DNA of 64,000 nucleotides, from contig NZ_DLFW01000002.1 of NCBI RefSeq assembly GCF_002482385.1, positions 124,001 to 188,000 of the forward strand, written 5' to 3'. This document shows, one piece after another, positions 41,429-49,909 of the stretch. This stretch comes from Dysgonomonas sp. UBA7710 (GTDB lineage Bacteria > Bacteroidota > Bacteroidia > Bacteroidales > Dysgonomonadaceae). Within the stretch, counting starts at the first letter, position 1, and each line of letters opens with the position of its first letter. The translations under genes were made by a program, and so were the position numbers. Under the pieces are notes generated by a model. It saw only the letters and a program-made list of their open reading frames with translations, did no database searches and was not told the DNA's origin.

Positions 41429-42936
41429 TTACCAATATTGCTCATAAATATCTGGACTTCAAATATAAAGAGGTTGCCGGATTCATCAACAGACCAATCT
41501 GTACCCAGGAAAAAATACTATCCTATCTGCTTCGTAACGGAGCTCAAACATCAATAGGCCGGCAATACAACTTTTCCTCAATTAAGAATAAGGACGATTT
41601 CAGAAAGCAGGTTCCTGTTTTCCATTACGAAGATTTACGCCCGTATCTTGATAAGATACTGATAGATAAACAACAGAACGTGTTGTGGAACAAACCTGTA
41701 AAATGGTTTGCCATGTCGTCCGGTACTACCGAGGATAAGAGCAAATACATTCCGGTAACTCAGGAATCCCTGACAAAAGGTCACTACAAATGTGGAGAGC
41801 AGATGCTCGCTATATATGGGCAGGCGAATCATAAGGCCGGATTCTTTTTGGGAAAGACATTAGTTCTGGGAGGGAGTAAGCAGATAAATAACATAGGGGA
41901 CGGGATCTTTACCGGGGATATATCCGCCATCTTGATTAAGAATCTGTATTTCTGGGCTAAGAGAAGCCGCACACCTGAGAGTATCTCGCTTTTACCCGAT
42001 TGGGAAGTGAAATTGCAGGCATTAGCGGACTATGCAGTGAAGAATGATATCAGGGCATTTATGGGCGTACCTTCATGGCTGCTTGTCCTTTTGAGAAAGA
42101 TAAAGGCTGATACAGGACGCGAACTGACTGATATCTGGCCTAATCTGGAAGTCTTTTTTCACGGGGGAGTCAGTTTTACCCCATTCGAAGAGCAATATAA
42201 GAAGATCATACAAAAGCCTGAGATGCGTTATTGGGAAACGTATAATGCTTCGGAAGGATTCTTCGGAGTACAGTTCTCAGATAAATCGAAAGATATGCTC
42301 CTGATGCTGGATAGCGGTATCTACTACGAATTTGTACCGATGAGTGAATGGGATAGTGAGAATCCCAAGACACTGACATTGGACGAAGTGGAAACCGGGC
42401 AGAATTATGCACTCCTTATCTCTACTAATGGCGGACTTTGGCGCTATATGATAGGCGATACTATCGAATTTACTTCTACCAGTCCCTATCTGTTCCGGAT
42501 AACAGGCCGTACGAAGAACTTTATCAATGCTTTCGGTGAGGAGGTCATTATAGATAATGCCGAAAGGGCTTTATCCGAAGCTTGTAAAGATACCGGTGCA
42601 CAGATAACAGAATATACAGCCGCTCCCGTTTATTTTGGAGACGAAAATACCGGTGCTCATGAGTGGTTTATCGAGTTTTCCGTCGGGCCTGACGATTTGG
42701 ATAAGTTTGTCAAATCTTTGGATGATAACCTGAAGAGGGTAAACTCGGACTATGAAGCCAAGCGTTCCTATAATCTTTCCTTAGGTTTACCGATTGTAAG
42801 AAGTTTGCCAAAAGGAACATTTAATGAGTGGCTGAAATCGATAGGAAAACTGGGCGGGCAGAATAAAGTTCCCCGGTTATCGAATAACAGAGACTATATA
42901 GATAGACTAAGGCTGTTTATAGAACAGACAAGATAA
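41425..42936 (+). CDS. GH3 auxin-responsive promoter family protein (acyl-acid amido synthetase fold)
   Basis: A 503-residue adenylate-forming enzyme of the GH3 family, better known from plants, where members conjugate amino acids to jasmonate or auxin. Visible blocks: FAMSSGTTEDKSKYIPVT (P-loop-like ATP site, residues 92-109), YNASEGFFGVQ (acid-binding), LWRYMIGDTIEFTS and FGEEVIIDNAERAL. GH3 proteins are common in Bacteroidetes but their bacterial substrates are unknown. Translational coupling with the Crp/Fnr gene suggests the regulator controls or senses the product (inference). A palindromic terminator follows. Confidence 0.92.
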   Translation: MITNIAHKYLDFKYKEVAGFINRPICTQEKILSYLLRNGAQTSIGRQYNFSSIKNKDDFRKQVPVFHYEDLRPYLDKILIDKQQNVLWNKPVKWFAMSSGTTEDKSKYIPVTQESLTKGHYKCGEQMLAIYGQANHKAGFFLGKTLVLGGSKQINNIGDGIFTGDISAILIKNLYFWAKRSRTPESISLLPDWEVKLQALADYAVKNDIRAFMGVPSWLLVLLRKIKADTGRELTDIWPNLEVFFHGGVSFTPFEEQYKKIIQKPEMRYWETYNASEGFFGVQFSDKSKDMLLMLDSGIYYEFVPMSEWDSENPKTLTLDEVETGQNYALLISTNGGLWRYMIGDTIEFTSTSPYLFRITGRTKNFINAFGEEVIIDNAERALSEACKDTGAQITEYTAAPVYFGDENTGAHEWFIEFSVGPDDLDKFVKSLDDNLKRVNSDYEAKRSYNLSLGLPIVRSLPKGTFNEWLKSIGKLGGQNKVPRLSNNRDYIDRLRLFIEQTR

Positions 42937-42940
42937 GATG

Positions 42941-42970
42941 AAAAAGGATGGTTGTACAACCATCCTTTTT
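42941..42970. terminator. Bidirectional terminator between the GH3 gene and pgl
   Basis: A perfect 30-bp palindrome: AAAAAGGATGGTT, GTAC loop, AACCATCCTTTTT, between convergent genes. Confidence 0.9.
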
Positions 42971-42985
42971 TATTCCTATACGTTA

Positions 42986-43711
42986 CTACAGAAGGCTCGC
43001 CGCCTCTGCATCTAAAAACCAATACAAATAGCCCCTTTTCGGATTTACTTTCGCCGCAGGGTATTTATTCAGGTATTCTTTCTTGTTCTTTATTATGTCT
43101 CTGACTTTTTCAGCCTTGTTCTTTCCTGTAGCAAGGAATACGACATGCTGTGAGTTGTTCACCACTTTACCGCTGATAGTTACCCGCTGCATACCTGTTT
43201 CAGGATGCTCTCCGATAACACAGATATCTTTACTGTCCCATAGTTCGATCTGGTTAGGAAAAATAGATACGGTATGCCCGTCATCACCCAGTCCAAGCAT
43301 AACTATCTCGAAGCTCGGCATGTCCTGCTTTTGCATTAGTTTCGATTTCAGAACTGTGCCGTACCATAACGCTTCTTCTTCCGGTTCGTTCTCTCCGTGT
43401 ATACGGTAGATGTTGTTATTCGGAATGCCGGGCACCTTGTCGAACAAGTGGTCTTTTGTCATCCCGAAATTATTCATCACATTCTCCGGTGGTACGCAAC
43501 GTTCATCCCCCCAGAAAAATGAGATACGGTTCCAGTCGATAGACTCTTTACAGTTTTCGGCCCAATAGTCGAAAATGACTTTAGGCGTGGTTCCCCCCGA
43601 CAGGGCCAGGTTGATGTGCGGATATACATCCAGCAACTTTAGTACAAACTCGGTGAATCCTTTGCTTAAAGCCTTAGGATCTTCATAAACTTTAATCTCT
43701 TCTTTTATCAT
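42986..43711 (-). CDS. pgl: 6-phosphogluconolactonase
   Basis: A 241-residue hydrolase for step two of the oxidative pentose phosphate pathway. NagB/RpiA-like fold motifs: LALSGGTTPKVIFDYW (phosphate loop), FFWGDERCVPPENVMNNFGM and LGLGDDGHTVSIFP. I choose ATG 43711, which overlaps the zwf stop as ATGA; a TTG at 43720 is in frame but overlaps more of zwf and lacks support. Co-translated with zwf. Confidence 0.95.
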   Translation of the reverse strand: MIKEEIKVYEDPKALSKGFTEFVLKLLDVYPHINLALSGGTTPKVIFDYWAENCKESIDWNRISFFWGDERCVPPENVMNNFGMTKDHLFDKVPGIPNNNIYRIHGENEPEEEALWYGTVLKSKLMQKQDMPSFEIVMLGLGDDGHTVSIFPNQIELWDSKDICVIGEHPETGMQRVTISGKVVNNSQHVVFLATGKNKAEKVRDIIKNKKEYLNKYPAAKVNPKRGYLYWFLDAEAASLL

Positions 43712-45243
43712 AGTTCGCAATATATACCATCGTCAGACAGATTCTTACAAGGATATCTCCATGTCAGATTTTTTTCTTCAATCAGGTCATCGGCACAATT
43801 AGGTCCCCATGAGCCGGCAGGATAACCATGTAGCGGCGCATCCGGATTCTTCTCCCAAAAATCGAGCAGGGGTTGCACAAATTTCCATGTGGCTTCCAAG
43901 GCATCGCCCCGGATATATAACGTAGAATCGCCTACCATACAGTCGAGCAGCAGACGTTCGTATGCTTCGGGCAGATAGGTGTCTTGCAGTTGTGAGTAAT
44001 GGAAATCCATATTCACATTCTTTACCTGATAACCGCTTCCCGGCACTTTCATCTTCGTTTTCAGCAGAATGCCTTCATCCGGCTGAATTCTTATTACCAG
44101 TTGGTTGTCGTCATTGTTCAGGTCCGTAGTTTCCGGAAACAATCGTTGCGGAGCCGGCTTGAAATGTATAACTACTTCCGATACCCGTGTCGGTAAACGT
44201 TTTCCGGTGCGGATATAAAAAGGTACATCTCCCCAGCGCCAGTTGTCAATAAACAGCTTCATAGCCACATAGGTTTCGGTGCGTGAGTCCTTGTCCACAT
44301 CTTTTTCTTCCCGGTAGCCTTTGGCGTATTTACCTTTTATGTTGGCAGCAGTATATTGTCCGCGAATGACATTTTTGAACAAATCGTCATTTGACATAGG
44401 GCGGAAAGCCTGAAATACTTTCAGCTTTTCGTTCCGTATCGAAACCGAGTCTATAGACATCGGAGGCTCCATCGCAACAAGGGCTACTAATTGCAACAGG
44501 TGATTTTGTACCATGTCGCGTAATGCACCTGAATGATCGTAATATCCTCCGCGATTTTCCACGCCAATACTTTCGGCAGCCGTGATTTCGACATGATGAA
44601 TATAATTCCTGTTCCACAAGGGTTCATAGATACCATTTGCAAAACGGGTAACGAGCATATTCTGTACAGTTTCCTTGCCCAGATAATGGTCGATGCGGTA
44701 TATCTGCTCTTCATCGTAATCTTCGCGTAAAGAAGCATTTAGTGAAATGGCAGATTTCAAATCTGTACCGAAAGGCTTTTCTATAATAATCCGTCTGAAA
44801 TTATCATCTTCTTTGTTTAATCCCTGATCTGCCAGGAATTTAGGAATAAGAGGATAAAGTGCGGGCGGAGTAGATAAATAGAAAATATAATTTCCCGCAG
44901 TATTTTCTTCTTTGTCCAACAGGTCTAAACGGTCTTTCAACTTCGAGTATTCTTTACCGTCATCTGTATTGATAGACAGATAATGAAGTTTCTGGCAGAA
45001 TGTATTTAATTCTTCTTCAGAAACGTCCTTAGCCGTAGCGAATTGCTTAATACCATCCTTCATCTTTTCACGGAAAGAATCATCCGTAAAAGGACTGCGT
45101 GCCACTCCCAATACTGCAAAGTTTTTAGGAAGTGAATTTTGTTTATGCAAATCGAATATGGCAGGAACCAGTTTCCTGTATGTAAGATCTCCTGATGCAC
45201 CGAATATGACCAGTGCCTGATCTTTTATAATTTTTGGTTTCAT
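43708..45243 (-). CDS. zwf: Glucose-6-phosphate 1-dehydrogenase
   Basis: A 511-residue NADP-linked enzyme for step one of the oxidative pentose phosphate pathway. Motifs: VIFGASGDLTYRKLVPAIF (coenzyme fingerprint, residues 12-30), the active-site block RIDHYLGKETVQN (His and Lys), and FYIRTGKRLPTR. Length is typical. It lies between gnd and pgl in a three-gene NADPH-producing run. The hairpin in the gnd-zwf gap may adjust relative expression. Confidence 0.97.
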   Translation of the reverse strand: MKPKIIKDQALVIFGASGDLTYRKLVPAIFDLHKQNSLPKNFAVLGVARSPFTDDSFREKMKDGIKQFATAKDVSEEELNTFCQKLHYLSINTDDGKEYSKLKDRLDLLDKEENTAGNYIFYLSTPPALYPLIPKFLADQGLNKEDDNFRRIIIEKPFGTDLKSAISLNASLREDYDEEQIYRIDHYLGKETVQNMLVTRFANGIYEPLWNRNYIHHVEITAAESIGVENRGGYYDHSGALRDMVQNHLLQLVALVAMEPPMSIDSVSIRNEKLKVFQAFRPMSNDDLFKNVIRGQYTAANIKGKYAKGYREEKDVDKDSRTETYVAMKLFIDNWRWGDVPFYIRTGKRLPTRVSEVVIHFKPAPQRLFPETTDLNNDDNQLVIRIQPDEGILLKTKMKVPGSGYQVKNVNMDFHYSQLQDTYLPEAYERLLLDCMVGDSTLYIRGDALEATWKFVQPLLDFWEKNPDAPLHGYPAGSWGPNCADDLIEEKNLTWRYPCKNLSDDGIYCEL

Positions 45244-45248
45244 CGTAT

Positions 45249-45352
45249 TTTAGTTACGAGTTACGAGTTACAAGTTACGAGTTTGTAGAAGCGACTTATT
45301 GTGTGTCCGACTTGCAACTCGTAACTTGTAACTGCCCGTAGGGCGAAGTAAC
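45249..45352. repeat. GTTACGA word-repeat hairpin between gnd and zwf
   Basis: Tandem words (AGTTACGAGTTACGAGTTAC) are followed by their complement. Bases 45266-45283 and 45316-45333 form a perfect 18-bp stem with a 32-nt loop. The right flank CTGCCCGTAGGGCGAAGTAAC recurs nearly identically at about 54806-54827. It sits inside the operon, so it may act as a partial terminator or mRNA stabiliser. Confidence 0.8.
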
Positions 45353-45356
45353 TAAG

Positions 45357-46253
45357 TTAGTCTTTTTTTATTTCGTGGCCGCCAAACTGATTTCTCATGG
45401 CTGCTAGTAGTTTCATTGCATAAGACGATTCCTGTCTCGATTCGAAACGGGTAAAGAGTGAAGCTGTAATGACGTGTGCCGGTACATCAAAATCCATCGC
45501 TGTCTGTACTGTCCAGCGGCCTTCGCCGCTATCGGCTACATAATCTTTGATGCCGTCCAGATTCTCGTTTCCTTCAAGTGCATTGCCGATCAGTTCCAGC
45601 AACCAGGAGCGAACAACCGAACCCTGCATCCATACACGGGAAACTTTTTCTAAGTCTACATTGTATGGCGAATTTTTCATTATCTCAAATCCTTCTGCGT
45701 ATGCCTGCATCATGCCATATTCGATACCATTGTGTACCATTTTCACCATATGACCGGAGCCGCTTTCGCCACAGCGCATGTAGCCGTTTTCAGGAGCAAG
45801 GCTTTTAAAGACAGGTTCGGCAAAATCACAGGCTTCCTTATCACCGCCGTACATCAGGCAGTATCCGTTCTGAAGTCCCCATACGCCGCCACTTGTACCA
45901 CAATCGAGGTAATGAATTCCGTGTTCTTTTACTTTCTTTCCACGTTCTACAGTCTCTCTCCAGTAACTATTACCGCCATCTACAATTATATCGTTTGGTT
46001 TAAGTAACGTAAGCAGCTCGGCAATGTTTCCGTCCACAGGCTTACCTGCAGGAACCATTAACCATACTAATTTGCGTCCATCCAATTTATTAACAAGGTC
46101 TTTCAGGCTGGAAGCCGGTATAGCTCCTTTTGCAGCTACTTCATCTATTTCTTTTTGGGTTAAGTTGTAAGCAACTACTTCGTGTCCATGATTTAACAGG
46201 CGCTCTACCATTTTACCGCCCATTTTTCCTAATCCTACAAATCCGATTTTCAT
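45357..46253 (-). CDS. gnd: 6-phosphogluconate dehydrogenase, decarboxylating (short form)
   Basis: A 298-residue enzyme converting 6-phosphogluconate to ribulose 5-phosphate. Rossmann motif GFVGLGKMGGKM (residues 3-14), substrate-binding CGTSGGVWGLQNGYCLM, the catalytic Lys in GSGHMVKMVHNGIEYGMMQAYAEGFE, and DSGEGRWTVQTAMD. At about 300 residues it belongs to the short GndA/YqeC-like type, often NAD-preferring, rather than the 470-residue E. coli form; cofactor choice is not proven. Copy E of the leader element lies 37 bp upstream. Confidence 0.95.
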   Translation of the reverse strand: MKIGFVGLGKMGGKMVERLLNHGHEVVAYNLTQKEIDEVAAKGAIPASSLKDLVNKLDGRKLVWLMVPAGKPVDGNIAELLTLLKPNDIIVDGGNSYWRETVERGKKVKEHGIHYLDCGTSGGVWGLQNGYCLMYGGDKEACDFAEPVFKSLAPENGYMRCGESGSGHMVKMVHNGIEYGMMQAYAEGFEIMKNSPYNVDLEKVSRVWMQGSVVRSWLLELIGNALEGNENLDGIKDYVADSGEGRWTVQTAMDFDVPAHVITASLFTRFESRQESSYAMKLLAAMRNQFGGHEIKKD

Positions 46254-46290
46254 ATTAGTTCTATTTTTGATTTTTATAATATAAACAAGT

Positions 46291-46380
46291 TAAGGCCGCA
46301 GACCTATTTATTACTTCGGTAAGTAAAACAACAATAGTTAGTTATGATTATAGAATATATCATCAAATCCTATCTGTTAT
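46291..46380 (-). repeat. Dispersed leader element, copy E
   Basis: Read on the minus strand it starts ATAACAGATAGGATTTGATG, runs through ATAATCATAACTAACTATTG and TTACTTACCGAAG, and ends TAATAAATAGGTCTG plus CGGCCTTAA. The hairpin AGGTC-TGC-GGCCT (46293-46305) keeps pairing through a G-U wobble. It lies 37 bp before gnd. The rest of the 521-bp gap 46254-46774 is very A/T-rich with no gene I can support. Confidence 0.8.
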
Positions 46381-46719
46381 TTAGTCTCTTAAAAGATTTT
46401 GATAATTAATCTTTTAAATCACACGAAGTTAATACTTTTTTATGATGTTAAGTTAAAATAGAATGTTATATTATTCAGTAGATTGATAGTCAATATTGGT
46501 TATCAATAATTTATATGTGTAAAATGTTTTATAAATATTATCTATTTATTTTGTTCTTATATTTTAAATGTCAATATTTTAATGCGAGTGGAATTTACTC
46601 ATAAAAAGTAATAAATTTTATTTGAAACTGCTTGTTTAAATTCTTTATATCGTTCTTTTCAGATTATTAATTGTTTTATATAGATAATTGAAAATAAGTA
46701 TATTGCACTTATTTATACA

Positions 46720-46757
46720 AAAAATGTCCAAAACTAATTTAAGTTTTGGACATTTTT
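46720..46757 (-). terminator. Terminator of the small lipoprotein gene
   Basis: Perfect 16-bp stem AAAAATGTCCAAAACT (46720-46735) / AGTTTTGGACATTTTT (46742-46757), loop AATTTA, 17 bp past the minus-strand stop at 46775. Confidence 0.9.
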
Positions 46758-46774
46758 CTGATATTTCTTTTTGC

Positions 46775-47173
46775 TTATTTATAATCGTCTGGAGTAATCT
46801 TTACTTCTCCCAATAATTTTTCATTTGCATCATAAAAAGCGTATGCGTAGGTTATCCCAAATTCTTTTATTTTATCTAATTGAGGCTGAGCTTTAATGCC
46901 TTGAGTAAATGCAGCTTTCAGCTCATCGTTTATAGTTAATTGGCTTGCGATCTCTTCTGGTACAGATATATGCATTTTGATTGTTTTGTCTTCTTCGATA
47001 GAACACTTAGTTAGGGTCAGACCATTGCCCATATTCATTGGACATTGCTTGTTCATCTGTTCGGCTTCCAATTCCATGAATTTAGTAACTGCAGCATCTT
47101 TACATTGGATAAAGAGTGTTGAAATGAATACAATAGCAATGATGCTAAGGGTAGTTTTTGTTAAATTTTTCAT
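46775..47173 (-). CDS. Small lipoprotein, paralogue of the protein at 2186-2587
   Basis: A 132-residue predicted lipoprotein (MKNLTKTTLSIIAIVFISTLFIQCKD, lipobox FIQC). The mature part has two Cys (NKQCP and LTKC) in the same relative places as in the 2186-2587 protein, then a beta-rich segment and the C-terminal layout YAYAFYDANEKLLGEVKITPDDYK, which parallels YEYRDQTGKYLFSVIIEPKEYK there. The two Cys may form a disulfide in the periplasm. No named family is recognised. It has its own terminator and lies after the ribosomal operon. Confidence 0.8.
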   Translation of the reverse strand: MKNLTKTTLSIIAIVFISTLFIQCKDAAVTKFMELEAEQMNKQCPMNMGNGLTLTKCSIEEDKTIKMHISVPEEIASQLTINDELKAAFTQGIKAQPQLDKIKEFGITYAYAFYDANEKLLGEVKITPDDYK

Positions 47174-47251
47174 AAGTTGTATTTATTTATAATAGTAAGG
47201 ATGTAAAGATAATATTTATCTTTTATTTTTTGTTAAGGTTTGGTAAAAATA

Positions 47252-47283
47252 GAAAGAGAGTTGTTAATAGACAACTCTCTTTC
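47252..47283 (-). terminator. Terminator of the rpsF-rpsR-rplI operon
   Basis: Perfect 13-bp stem GAAAGAGAGTTGT (47252-47264) / ACAACTCTCTTTC (47271-47283) with loop TAATAG, 23 bp after the rplI stop. Confidence 0.85.
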
Positions 47284-47305
47284 CTATATTTAGCGGTATC
47301 TTATC

Positions 47306-47749
47306 TTATTCAGAAATTACTTCGAAAGGAATTTCTACAGAAACTTCCTTGTGAAGCTTGGCTGTTGCTTTGTAAGTACCTATTTCTTTTACGGCATCTT
47401 TGATAATGATTACCTTACGATCTACGTTGTATCCTAATTTCTCAAGAGCCTCAGCTATTTGAATATTAGTTACCGAACCGAAGATAGTACCGGTAGAGCT
47501 TGTTTTTGCTCCGATAGTAAGTGACACGCCGTCAAGTTTGGCAGCCAAAGCTTCAGCGTCTTTCTTGATTTTCTCAAGTTTGTGAGCGCGTTGCTTCATG
47601 TTTTCAGCCAAAACTTTCTTTGCAGACTCTGATGCTATCACAGCTTTACCTTGAGGTATAAGGTAATTACGTCCATAACCGTCTTTTACAGTTACGATTT
47701 CATCTTTATATCCTAAGTTAAGGATGTCTTCTTTTAATATAACTTGCAT
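47306..47749 (-). CDS. rplI: 50S ribosomal protein L9
   Basis: A 147-residue L9 with the N-terminal globular signature MQVILKEDILNLGYKDEIVTVKDGYGRNYLIPQGKA, a connecting helix rich in Lys and Ala, and the C-domain ending EVSVEIPFEVISE. Last gene of the rpsF-rpsR-rplI operon, the usual Bacteroidetes order without ssb. Confidence 0.97.
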   Translation of the reverse strand: MQVILKEDILNLGYKDEIVTVKDGYGRNYLIPQGKAVIASESAKKVLAENMKQRAHKLEKIKKDAEALAAKLDGVSLTIGAKTSSTGTIFGSVTNIQIAEALEKLGYNVDRKVIIIKDAVKEIGTYKATAKLHKEVSVEIPFEVISE

Positions 47750-47768
47750 TTCTTTTTCCTCCTTTTTA

Positions 47769-48035
47769 TTATTTCATTAAGTCTGTAACGTAAGGAAGCA
47801 AAGCTAAGTGACGAGCTCTTTTTACAGCTTGTGCAACACGACGTTGGAATTTCAGAGATGTTCCGGTAATACGGCGAGGAAGGATTTTTCCCTGTTCGTT
47901 AAGGAATTTCTTCAAAAACTCAGGGTCTTTGTAGTCAATATACTTGATGCCGTTCTTTTTGAAACGGCAGTACTTCTTTTTCTTGACGTCAACTGAAGGC
48001 GGAGTCAAATATCTGATTTCTGATTGCTGTGCCAT
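47769..48035 (-). CDS. rpsR: 30S ribosomal protein S18
   Basis: An 88-residue S18 with the typical KKKYCRFKKNGIKYIDYKDPEFL and ILPRRITGTSLKFQRRVAQAVKRARHLALLPY blocks. Only one Cys (in KYCRF) is seen, so it is the zinc-free type. Four bases separate it from rpsF. Confidence 0.97.
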   Translation of the reverse strand: MAQQSEIRYLTPPSVDVKKKKYCRFKKNGIKYIDYKDPEFLKKFLNEQGKILPRRITGTSLKFQRRVAQAVKRARHLALLPYVTDLMK

Positions 48036-48038
48036 AAT

Positions 48039-48395
48039 TTAGTTCTCCTTTACTTCTTCTTTTTTAGGTGATTTTAGATTTCTTCTCTTTTCTGCGTACT
48101 GGTGTGCAAACTTATCCTGGCGGAAAGTCAGGAAGCGGATAACACGTTCGTCGCGGCGGAAGTTGATTTCTAGTTTAGCGATAACAGCCGGATCAGCTTC
48201 AAATTCTAACATCGCATAAAAACCGGTGGATTTCTTCTGGATCGGATAAGCCAGTTTGCGAAGTCCCCAGTTTTCTTCATTTACTATTTTCGCCCCTTCA
48301 TTGGTCAAAATAGTTTTGAATTTTTCTACCGCTTCCTTCATCTGTACATCAGACAAAACGGGAGTCAAAATGAAAACGGTTTCGTAATTGTTCAT
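48039..48395 (-). CDS. rpsF: 30S ribosomal protein S6
   Basis: A 118-residue S6 (MNNYETVFILTPVLSDVQMKEAV; KLAYPIQKKSTGFYAMLEFE; RFLTFRQDKFAHQY). It binds S18 on the 30S platform, which explains the conserved adjacency. First gene of its operon, behind an ideal TTTG-N19-TATCTTTG promoter. Confidence 0.97.
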   Translation of the reverse strand: MNNYETVFILTPVLSDVQMKEAVEKFKTILTNEGAKIVNEENWGLRKLAYPIQKKSTGFYAMLEFEADPAVIAKLEINFRRDERVIRFLTFRQDKFAHQYAEKRRNLKSPKKEEVKEN

Positions 48396-48442
48396 AAATT
48401 AAATAATTATAAATTAAACATGTCATTTTTGCAAATGAGGTG

Positions 48443-48473
48443 CAAAGATAGAGCTTTTTATTTATATAACAAA
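48443..48473 (-). promoter_or_regulatory. Promoter of rpsF-rpsR-rplI
   Basis: On the minus strand TTTG (48470-48473), 19-bp spacer, TATCTTTG (48443-48450): an exact fit to the Bacteroidetes -33/-7 consensus. Confidence 0.8.
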
Positions 48474-48493
48474 TGCTAAAGCTTTAAAAAATC

Positions 48494-48524
48494 TTTGATA
48501 AGCGGACTTCTTATCTTACATTTG
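48494..48524 (+). promoter_or_regulatory. Promoter of the MarR-family gene
   Basis: TTTG (48494-48497), 19-bp spacer, TACATTTG (48517-48524). It is divergent from the rpsF promoter, with 20 bp between the two -33 boxes. Confidence 0.8.
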
Positions 48525-48548
48525 TATGCAATATAAGAGGAACCGTCA

Positions 48549-49031
48549 ATGAAAAATGAAGAAATACTCAGTTTAGATGGAGATCAGGATCTTATCTTCC
48601 CTATCATCAACGGAAAAGTGTCGATGGCAATTAACCGGATGATGTATCGCAACCTTCGTAAAGAGGGACTCGATATTACACCCGAACAATGGACGGTATT
48701 AGCTTTTCTTTGGCGTGAAGATGGTGTCACTCAGCAGACCTTATGTAACTCCACATTTAAAGATAAGCCGAGTATGACCCGCCTGATCGATAACCTTGCC
48801 AAGCAAAATCTTGTCTACCGTAATGCTTCCACTACAGACCGGCGCTCCAATTATATATTTCTCACTGATCTTGGTAAATCAATAAAAGACAAGGCCAATA
48901 AAGCAGTGTATCAGACCATGGATGCTGCTTTGGCGGGAATTGACGAAGACGGGCTTAAGCAGGTGCGCTTCCTGTTGGCGGCTGTTTTCGGCAATATACG
49001 GGAGGCCCTGGAGGATTCTAATCGCTATTAG
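48549..49031 (+). CDS. MarR family transcriptional regulator
   Basis: A 160-residue dimeric winged-helix regulator. The wHTH spans about residues 40-110: LDITPEQWTVLAFLWREDGVTQQTLCNSTFKDKPSMTRLIDNLAKQNLVYRN, with the wing TTDRRSNYIFLT containing the conserved D-R-R. Ligand and targets are unknown; no transporter is divergent from it. Its 3' end overlaps the convergent GT14 gene by 14 bp. Confidence 0.93.
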   Translation: MKNEEILSLDGDQDLIFPIINGKVSMAINRMMYRNLRKEGLDITPEQWTVLAFLWREDGVTQQTLCNSTFKDKPSMTRLIDNLAKQNLVYRNASTTDRRSNYIFLTDLGKSIKDKANKAVYQTMDAALAGIDEDGLKQVRFLLAAVFGNIREALEDSNRY

Positions 49032-49905
49032 ATCCTGATAAATATCTTATTAATCTGTCTCGCAGCTTTCCGGAGACAGGATAGTCAAATTTTCTCGCAA
49101 AGAACGCATCTGAACGGATAATGTCTTCGAAATCCCTTTCGTCCAGATTGGCCGGATATACTCCGTCCCGGTTTTCCCACAGCATGAATCTCAGGTTCTT
49201 TTTTGCTATCTTTTCTTTGAAAGGAGAGTTCATCAGGATGGAATGCAATAAGATTTCTTCGGCACAAAATGTATATTTATAAGTTTCGAGAACATTCGGA
49301 TACTTATCGAGAAAGTCGAGGAAGTATTCAACTGCCGGAAGTGTCAGAGTCCAATAGGTTGAACCTCCATAGAGGCTGTTTAATTCGGATGGCAACTCCC
49401 TCTTATATCCCACCATCTTTTGCATCTGCACAAATGCTTTGATAAAAAAACGTTGCCAGCTTTTTGCATTAAAGACTTCATATATATTATAATATATAAC
49501 CCGGTTAAATCCTCCTTCTATCCATGTTTTAATAGGTAGAGGTCTGGCCGAAAGAAACTCCGTTCCATAATTTTCTTTCAGATAATCGGATATCTGTTGC
49601 GGCGACTTCACAGGAAAATCCTGTCCTGTAATCAGGTGGACGTAATCTATGCTTTTGTCTTTCGCGCATTCCTTCGATAAAAGAAGGATAGCTTTGAGGT
49701 GGTCGACACTACCCCAGTTGACTCTGTATTCCCGGGATATGAGCTTAACGGCAGGCTTCGATTCTAATGTTTTGATCTCTGAATCGGTAATCCGGCTTTT
49801 CTTATCTATATGGATATAGAATGAATAGTCTTCATTAAAAAAGTCTGCCAGTTCATTTAACTGCTGCGGATTCTTATATGCTGTTACCAGTATGGCGTGT
49901 TTCAT
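49018..49905 (-). CDS. GT14-like (core-2/I-branching) glycosyltransferase
   Basis: A 295-residue protein with the beta-1,6-N-acetylglucosaminyltransferase pattern: HAILVTAYKNPQQLNELADFF, FYIHIDKKSRI, DYVHLITGQDFPVKSPQQI (the SGxD/P-type block), and CAEEILLHSILMNSPF with the probable catalytic Glu. Common in Bacteroidetes near surface-glycan genes. Acceptor and donor are unknown. It starts four bases after the EEP-fold gene on the same strand and is the last of that run. Confidence 0.85.
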   Translation of the reverse strand: MKHAILVTAYKNPQQLNELADFFNEDYSFYIHIDKKSRITDSEIKTLESKPAVKLISREYRVNWGSVDHLKAILLLSKECAKDKSIDYVHLITGQDFPVKSPQQISDYLKENYGTEFLSARPLPIKTWIEGGFNRVIYYNIYEVFNAKSWQRFFIKAFVQMQKMVGYKRELPSELNSLYGGSTYWTLTLPAVEYFLDFLDKYPNVLETYKYTFCAEEILLHSILMNSPFKEKIAKKNLRFMLWENRDGVYPANLDERDFEDIIRSDAFFARKFDYPVSGKLRDRLIRYLSGSNSD

Positions 49906-49909
49906 TTCT

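Noticed and set aside
46381..46719. Possible small genes in the A/T-rich gap between gnd and the lipoprotein gene
   Set aside because: Only short frames without a promoter at a fitting distance or any recognisable product; composition is uniformly A/T-rich.
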